From assembly GCA_009602725.1 (NCBI GenBank), contig WELB01000085.1, positions 333,881 through 347,906 of the forward strand: a DNA stretch of 14,026 nt, given 5' to 3'. The position numbers and the translations under genes are program-made. Below are positions 8,736 through 14,026 of this stretch, one piece after another. This stretch comes from Spirogloea muscicola. Its lineage: Eukaryota; Streptophyta; Zygnematophyceae; Spirogloeales; Spirogloeaceae. Under the pieces are notes generated by a model. The model did not search any database and was not told the DNA's origin. It worked only from the letters and a program-made list of their open reading frames with translations. Within the stretch, counting starts at the first letter, position 1; the number at the start of each line of letters is the position of its first letter.

Positions 8736-9095
8736 CTTTCTTCTGTTGCGGCCCGGGGGACTCGGCAGGCTGTCTCGCCCAGGTGCTTCGCATGCGTCAG
8801 TCAGTACCGCTGCAGCACACTTTCCTTTTGTTTCGCTGCAGCGGCCCAAAGGCACACGCGCTCCATCTGCGTGCTGGTCGCGCCGTGGCTGCAGCCTCGG
8901 GCTATAGACAGGGGGACCCAAAGCCAGGACTTAGTCTCTCTGACCTGCGGCTGCTCAGCATGGAAAGAAGCAGCTCTTGCCAAGGGGAGAGATGGCGCTC
9001 CGTGTGCATGAATTGATGGAGGCCGAATGAAAAGAACAAAGTGTCCAGGCAAAAGCTACTGCAAGGATGGACCCGTTTGCTGCCATTAGCTAGAA

Positions 9096-9215
9096 TCAGT
9101 ATTGCCAGCGTTTTGTGCTGCTCCGTGCTTCTTGTGGCTTGTATGAACGATCCAGCCAATCATAGAATTGCCGGTACCCAGAGACAATAGCAGTGCCAAC
9201 TGCAAGCCCAAGATC
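9096..9215 (-). other. Orphan exon-like segment, minus strand
   Basis: After a possible acceptor (GATGCCAG) the frame reads PDLGLAVGTAIVSGYRQF and YDWLDRSYKPQEARSS, and ends KRWQY-stop (TGA, 9098-9096). The residue mix is like a real protein end (small hydrophobic, then aromatic and charged) but I do not recognise the family and found no upstream exon that joins it. It could be the last exon of a broken gene. Confidence 0.25.
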
Positions 9216-9258
9216 AGGCTGGCATCCAGAAATGAGATAGAAATCAACCAATAGACTT

Positions 9259-9292
9259 GGGGCCAGTGCCACATATGGGGCCAATGCCACAT
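9259..9292. repeat. Short tandem duplication, 16-nt unit, period 18
   Basis: GGGGCCAGTGCCACAT (9259-9274) and GGGGCCAATGCCACAT (9277-9292) differ at one base. They lie just upstream of the orphan minus-strand exon-like segment. Confidence 0.8.
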
Positions 9293-9501
9293 GCTGAGCT
9301 TACTCTCAATTTCATGTTTCTCTCATAAAAAGAGTTGATGTCACATCGTCTCCTTTCGTGCTTGACACTGTTTGGCATGGTACAGATATGTTATTGCTGA
9401 CAATTAAAGTAGTCTCGAGATGCAGGCAAGTTGCTACTGCCAGCAATTGTCTACTGCGGTCTGCCTGGCCATGGGTCCTTCAAGCCCGTCCTCTTATCCA
9501 G

Positions 9502-9738
9502 TTTCCAGGACCGACGGAGGCCCTAATGTCCATCGAGCTGGAAAATATGCACAGCCTGATTGCCGAAGGCACGACCATGGTGAGTGCCTGTCGAAAGTAC
9601 TTCGCTCTGCTGCAGATTGAGTAGGCATTGATTGGCGTGCTCAGCTGGCTGCTTTGACTACGCATGGTGGCTGGGCCCCACAGTTTACTGACTGCAGCTT
9701 GCTTCATTGCTCAGGTGGCCGCGACGCGGTCAGTCTAA
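9502..9738 (+). other. Orphan two-exon segment, plus strand, tail-to-tail with the transcription factor
   Basis: After a possible acceptor at 9500-9501, 26 codons read FPGPTEALMSIELENM and HSLIAEGTTM with strong GC3 bias. They end at a good donor (ATG|GTGAGT, 9580). An acceptor at 9713-9714 would add VAATRSV and TAA (9736-9738). That stop would overlap the end of the minus-strand gene by nine bases. No family is recognised and no upstream exon was found. Confidence 0.25.
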
Positions 9739-12700
9739 GCCAGCGTTGCAGGCCTCCTCCAAGTCGCTTGCGGCCTCCAGCGCTCGATGCACCTCGCCCA
9801 GTAGCACCACCTCCTTCATCTCCGTTGGCAGACCTGCCTCCGACAGCAAGGCAGCGGCGCTAGCGTCGCCCTCCCTGTCATCCCTGGCTACATCATTGAC
9901 CTCTGCTGGAACCTGCGAGACAGCAGCCATGCCGGCCGGCACATTACCACTCACGGATGTCATCTCGTCTGCCTCCGCAGGCGGCCTGTCCACCTGATCA
10001 GTCGGAGCTTCCTCTGCCGAGATGCCGAGCATCTCCAAGCACGCCTCCGTGCTGGGCAGCACCATCTCCTTGTGCTCCAGCGACACCTCATCCTGCTGCA
10101 TTAGCTGGCACGGTGGTGAAGTGCATATATCCAGTGGTACCAGCGGCAGCCACGTCGGGAGATCTGCATGTGGGCAGAAAGCGCGGGACTTGCTCATCTC
10201 GGAAAATTCCAGGTAACATGACAGGTCAAGCGCTCTGTCCTCGTGCTACATATGCAGGGCTTGCTGATACCCAAGAAGACCTGCAAGGGTTTGAGAGCCT
10301 GTGACCCCGTCTTGCGTTCAGATTAGCAAGGAGATGCAGTGCTCATCAGCTAGAGCCTGCAAACACTTACATGGTCCATGCGTCTGTGCAAGCCAGATAT
10401 GACACTTGAGCCCCGAAAAGCAACTTATCGTCCATACCTGACAGTCCGTTGTGTGATGTGAGGGGTTCCTGGACCAGCTCGGCAACGAGGTCCTCATCGT
10501 CCTCGGCATGCTTGCAGGCTAAGTCGGAGAAGACCGCAGCTGCCTGCATGTGCTCCTCTTTGACGACCTGCTTCTCCTCGACCTCCCGATCAACTTCCAT
10601 CAGGTCAGCCTTGACTGGTGACGAGCTCCTCTTCTCCAGGTCGCACGCAAGCTGGTACCCGTCCAGGAAGGCCTCAGCTGCAGTGTCTTGCTCAATTGCC
10701 ATGTCAACCGTGAAGGAGCCCTGGCACACTTCCAGAGAGCAGCGCGAGGCGTCTGGCGAATCTAGGACCAGTTGATCGAGCTTAAAGTTGCCGCTGTACT
10801 GCCGTGCACAGTAGTGCCCGGGCTGCAGTGCCGAGCTTCCGAAGTCGGCGTAGCTGGTGCTCTTGCTGGCAGACAGCGCAGACAAAGCTCCTGGCAACCT
10901 GCGGGAGCCGCTGTCCAGCCATGCCTGGACAGCCCTGTCCTCAAGATGGTGATCCAGCGGGACACTGGACGCTGTTGGGGGCGCCTTTCTCTTCAGTCCG
11001 TTCCCCGAGGCCTGCTTTGTCGTTGGCAGAGATTGTCCTCTCGAGGGCGCTTTCATGAACTCCTTGTGGTCGCCTTTCTTCTCCTGGAGCACCTGCATCA
11101 GTGAATGTACATCATCAGCGCCGGTCATCAAGCAACTTGCCTTCTACAGCAAACTTCAGGCGGCCCTGCTTCCATTGCCAAATGCTTCACTCCTCTGCAT
11201 ATGACTGAAGAGTGTCATGCTGAGCTATGACTGACGGTGACAAAAATCCTTGTGTCGCTTATCTCTTCCATGGCCTTCAGGATATCTAATTGCACTGTAC
11301 ATACAGGACGCGCGTGGATGCACTAGGCCAGATGACGTACCAAGTGCCCATGGGTAGACCGGCAGAACTCAACAATGTCCCCTCGTTCCAGTCCATGAGC
11401 TTTAATGTAGTCACCTATCAATTGCAAGTGAGAAAAGGTTGTTGGCACTGTGAAAGAGCAGATTGTCTTAAGCAGACTGTGTTAACCAGAGCTTTCCGGA
11501 CCATGAAGATCTACGTGGCGGCTCCAGTGCTATCTATTTGAGAAATGACACCAAAGTAAGTCAATGCAGGAAATGCATGAGTACTGGGCTTCACTTTCAG
11601 CAAGTGCTTGATAATTGTTAAAAGCAGCTTCATGCCTACGGTTTAATTGGTGGGGAAAGGCAGGAGACCTGCTTGTTCCAGCACATACATCTTGCTCTTG
11701 TTGTTCGGCCAATACCTGTGTCGCGACCGGCATGCTTTTGTCAGCAACTGAATTCCTTGGCCCTTGGCATCAAGTTTGATTGCATACTTCAGTGCTGCGT
11801 GAATTCCTCTTCATAAGCATGTTCATCAAAAGTAGGATGCTAATAGGGGCTATATGCTTAGAAATTTCTCTTGTGGCCTCCTTTTCTGTATGACATACCT
11901 GTAACGGAAACACCACTGACCACCACAACTGTCTTCAACTATCAGGTGCAGGCCCTCCTTGTCTTCACAGTGGGGCAGAAATTGCTCAGCAGCACCCTGC
12001 ACTGGGCAACTTGGGAAGGAGATGGGGGTCAAGTCGTTCATGAGCTGCTTTGAACTGTCAAACATTCACTTGACACGAGCTGCCTTTGATGTCAGAGGAG
12101 CAACGAAACAAGTGCAATGGCAGATTGACAACACAGAGGACGGCACTTGAGCAGATGCATTCTCGTTGTGGCTTGCCAGAACCTTGTGCAGTCTGCTTAT
12201 GAGCATGTTACTTTTTGTTCGTCCATAGTCTGGGTTGGCCAGTCAACACAAGAGCAAGTACACAGAAATTTAGCATCATCCTGGCCGGACTGGTGCTTCA
12301 AGAGAACAGACCTTTGGGAGTATGATGCGACCGAGGTGGTTGGTGTCGCTTTGGCTCAGCAGCTTCTCAAACAAGACCGCCTCAATCTGACTCTGTTTGC
12401 ACGACATGGATAACACTGGTCATTGTCTGATGTATGATGCGACCGAGGTGGTTGAGTCGCTTTGGCTCAGCAGCTTCTCAAACAAGACTGCCTCAATTTT
12501 ACTCTGTTTGCACGACATGGATAACACTAGTCATTGTCTGATGATGACATCCATACTTGTGTCACGCTCTGACTCTGGCTTACACTGCAAGGTCAGTAGC
12601 CAAAAAGGTAGTTGTGCTGACCTTAGGCCCCATGCCTCTGAAGCCTGTCCCTGACGTTGTGGGAGTCAAACCCAGTCTCTGAATGTGAGGGGCCGGGCAG

Positions 12701-14026
12701 CTCCAGCTACCGCAGGCTGACGGCGCGTGCCAGCTGTAGGGCCCATAGGCCGGGGGAAGCCATCGATACAAGTCGCCCCACTGGCTCAGGTTGCCGTTGT
12801 CCACTAGGTCTGGGCCGCTATGAGCAGGCAAGGGCGCGGGGAGCCACGAAGCCAGGTCTGGCATAGTGAGGCCATCGGGCAGGGGCAACGCTTCCGATTC
12901 CGAGCAGTCTGGATCTGGGTCTGCATCTGGGTCGGGGTCTGTCGGTGTGTCGGGCACGTCCCCTAGCAGGCCCATCGAGAAGTCGGAGCAGTCGAGCTGG
13001 AACATGCTCGAGGGCCAGGGCGGGAGCCCTGGCGGCGACGTGTTGTCCAGGCTCGCCTCGTCGATGCAGGACTCGAGCTCAGGCTCCTCCACTTCCACAG
13101 AGCTCTGGTGCTCGAGCACGCTCCTAGGGCTCGTAGCCAAGGCCAGGCTCAGGTCTGGCTTCGCCCCGGGGCGCATGCCCAGCCTCGCTCGGAGCTCCTC
13201 CAGGGTCTCGTTCCGCGCTGCCTTGCCGGTGCTCCGGGCGTCGAACTTCGGCGGGGCTGGCCCAGAAGCGGAGGAGGGCCTGACCCCACAGCAACTGTCC
13301 TCGCTCTGCAATGCCCACTGACGCAAGATCATCAAGGGATCTAGTCTGACACTGAGCTGAGGGGTCTTCCTGCACACAATCACTGTGCGATCTTGCCAAA
13401 CATGCAGAGCAGCCCAGATGCACTTGAACGGTTGCCACTGCCGCCATTCACATCTTCGCTACAATCGGCTCTACAGCTGAATCAGCTGCTTGTAGATATA
13501 CGTCATATATGCTGCTTATACACAAGCAGTGTACAATTGACCGTCAAGCCATCCCTTCAAGCTAGGCTTGTACCATGGCAAGACTTGCATGTGCCAGTCT
13601 AGCGGCGGTCGTTCCCTTACCTTGGGCCTGTGGTTCGCGATCCACTTCTTCACCTGCTTCATCTGCATGTTGACCTCCGAGCAGACCTCCCTGGCCTGCG
13701 GCAGCACCTCGACCCCCGTGCCGTCCCAGTTGACCTTCTCCGCCAACATCCGCAGCCTCTCCTGCAGGCACGGCATGCTCGACAACACTAAGCGGATCAC
13801 CGCAGGGCGATGCAATGATCAGGAGGACTGCCTCCTGTGCAGCAGCAGCCGGCCAGGAGCATGGGCAACGCCCTGCACTGCTACTCACGTAGTGCTGCAT
13901 TGAGATCTTCATCCTCGGGGGGGACGACGGCTGCTGCGGCGCACGGCCGAGCGGGCGGAGCGCCGCCCAAGGCAGCCGCCGCCACTCGCCGCCGGAGGCC
14001 GAGCCCCGCGCAGGGCGCTGCCGGCG
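9730..14026 (-). CDS. Homeodomain plus ABI3-type B3 transcription factor, nine exons, 5' end at window edge
   Basis: Predicted nuclear DNA-binding regulator. Minus-strand exons: >14026-13889, 13761-13621, 13317-12622, 12386-12312, 11996-11899, 11715-11669, 11414-11341, 11092-10438, 10163-9730 (TGA 9732-9730). Phases match at every join, giving one frame of at least 785 codons (747 from the ATG at 13912; no upstream stop, so the true start may lie outside). Domains, counted from that ATG: homeodomain about 1-55 (LRMLAEKVNW, KQVKKWIANHRPK); acidic, Pro/Ser-rich region 56-287 with DPDPDADPDPD; B3 domain about 290-385 (SDTNHLGRIILPK, FRYRYWPNNKSKMYVLE, HGLERGDIVEF); then a basic LKRKAPP that may be a nuclear signal and a 360-residue tail without known domains. 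Gene fusion by mis-joined exons cannot be fully excluded. The small B3 exons are the firmest part. Confidence 0.85.
11341..12386 (-). other. B3 DNA-binding domain encoded on four short exons
   Basis: Exons 12386-12312 (75 nt), 11996-11899 (98), 11715-11669 (47) and 11414-11341 (74) join with phases 0-2-1-0. The order of signatures follows ABI3/LEC2/FUS3-type B3 domains: LFEKLLSQSD, LGRIILPK, AAEQFLP, GLHLIVED, GGQWCFRYRYWPNNKSK, MYVLE, GDYIKAHGLERGD, IVEFCRS. RYRYWPNNKS-MY-LE and GD-(F/Y)(V/I)K-(N/H)GL-GD are the ABI3-like features. Land-plant members bind the RY element CATGCA(TG). Confidence 0.9.
12321..12543. repeat. Tandem duplication of the first B3 exon (112 + 111 nt)
   Basis: 12321-12432 and 12433-12543 are about 95% identical. 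The left copy (downstream in gene sense) holds the working exon 12386-12312. In the right copy the acceptor TCAG|ATT has become TAAA-ATT, one base is lost within the Ser-Asp codon region, and the copy ends before the CCAAAG|GT donor. It is therefore a dead exon inside the intron 12621-12387. Confidence 0.9.
13621..13912 (-). other. Homeodomain across two exons, ZF-HD-like spacing
   Basis: Joining 13912-13889 (MKISMQHY) to 13761-13621 gives a about 55-residue domain. Helix 3 reads KQVKKWIANHRPK with the family's Gln-Val, Trp48, Asn51, Arg53 and Lys55. Helix 1 ends LRMLAEKVNW. The R-x-K-(I/F)-(S/T) start, AEK-(V/I)-x-W and EVCSEV before helix 3, with about 27 residues between the two Trp, match plant ZF-HD homeodomains best by eye. 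Ile replaces the usual Phe49 (Met in ZF-HD). The ZF-HD zinc finger, if present, would be upstream of the window. Confidence 0.7.

Larger units (their letters stand above)
7111..9729. other. Repeat-rich, gene-poor block between phosphatase and transcription factor genes
   Basis: This 2.6-kb stretch should carry the phosphatase 5' exons, since the next minus-strand gene ends at 9730. I searched the minus strand by eye for GDWG, GDNFY and GNHD codons and found none. It holds instead fold-back and direct repeats (7232-7624, 8495-8735), a MutS-like fragment, a C-run with an N, a GGC microsatellite with promoter-like motifs, and two orphan exon-like segments. No intact gene can be supported. Confidence 0.65.

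Noticed and set aside
10449-11104. Plus-strand frames opposite transcription-factor exon 8
   Set aside because: They are Ser/Arg/Trp-rich shadows of the 655-nt minus-strand exon, which has consistent phases on both sides.
11530-11733. Minus-strand frame MPVATQVLAEQQEQ as an exon
   Set aside because: A shift of one frame at the acceptor 11717-11716 gives YWPNNKSKMYVLE, which completes the B3 domain. The listed frame is a shadow.
13124-13447. Alternative minus-strand frame over transcription-factor exon 3 (acceptor near 13384)
   Set aside because: It would follow homeodomain exon 2 in phase but stops at 13124 and lacks the acidic region. The acceptor at 13319-13318 gives a 232-codon frame that joins on to the B3 exons.

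Overview
This is a nuclear fragment from a eukaryote, most likely a green alga. A chlorophyte such as a trebouxiophyte fits best, but that is inference. The reasons are: genes split by many short GT-AG introns (about 118-340 nt), GC-rich exons set in more AT-rich introns, a plant-type histidyl-tRNA synthetase, a B3 DNA-binding domain (a family confined to the green lineage), and TGTAA pentamers downstream of stop codons (the usual chlorophyte poly(A) signal). No bacterial, organellar, tRNA, rRNA or CRISPR feature was seen. All gene models were built by hand from splice signals, reading frame and protein motifs.

Layout. (1) 1-4410, plus strand: a 12-exon cytosolic-type histidyl-tRNA synthetase, open at the left window edge, with a low-complexity linker and a lyase-like N-terminal region. 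(2) 4411-5851: intergenic space between convergent 3' ends, with a perfect 14-bp hairpin, an inverted CATGCA pair and a 44-nt tandem duplication. (3) 5852-7110, minus strand: the C-terminal 199 residues of a purple acid phosphatase in four exons. Its N-terminal catalytic half cannot be found in the window. (4) 7111-9729: a repeat-rich, gene-poor block with fold-back and permuted repeats carrying conserved stem-loops, a short MutS-like fragment, a single N in a C-run, a GGC microsatellite next to G-box/ACGTGGC motifs, and two orphan exon-like segments. (5) 9730-14026, minus strand: a nine-exon transcription factor, open at the right edge. Spliced, it joins a homeodomain (closest by eye to the ZF-HD type), an acidic proline-rich region, and a complete ABI3-like B3 domain encoded on four small exons. 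All nine exons join in one open frame of at least 785 codons.

The most notable items are the homeodomain-plus-B3 architecture, the recent tandem duplication of its first B3 exon (one copy dead), and the truncated phosphatase beside the repeat block. The genes have no obvious joint pathway: translation, phosphate scavenging and transcription control lie next to one another without operon-like logic.
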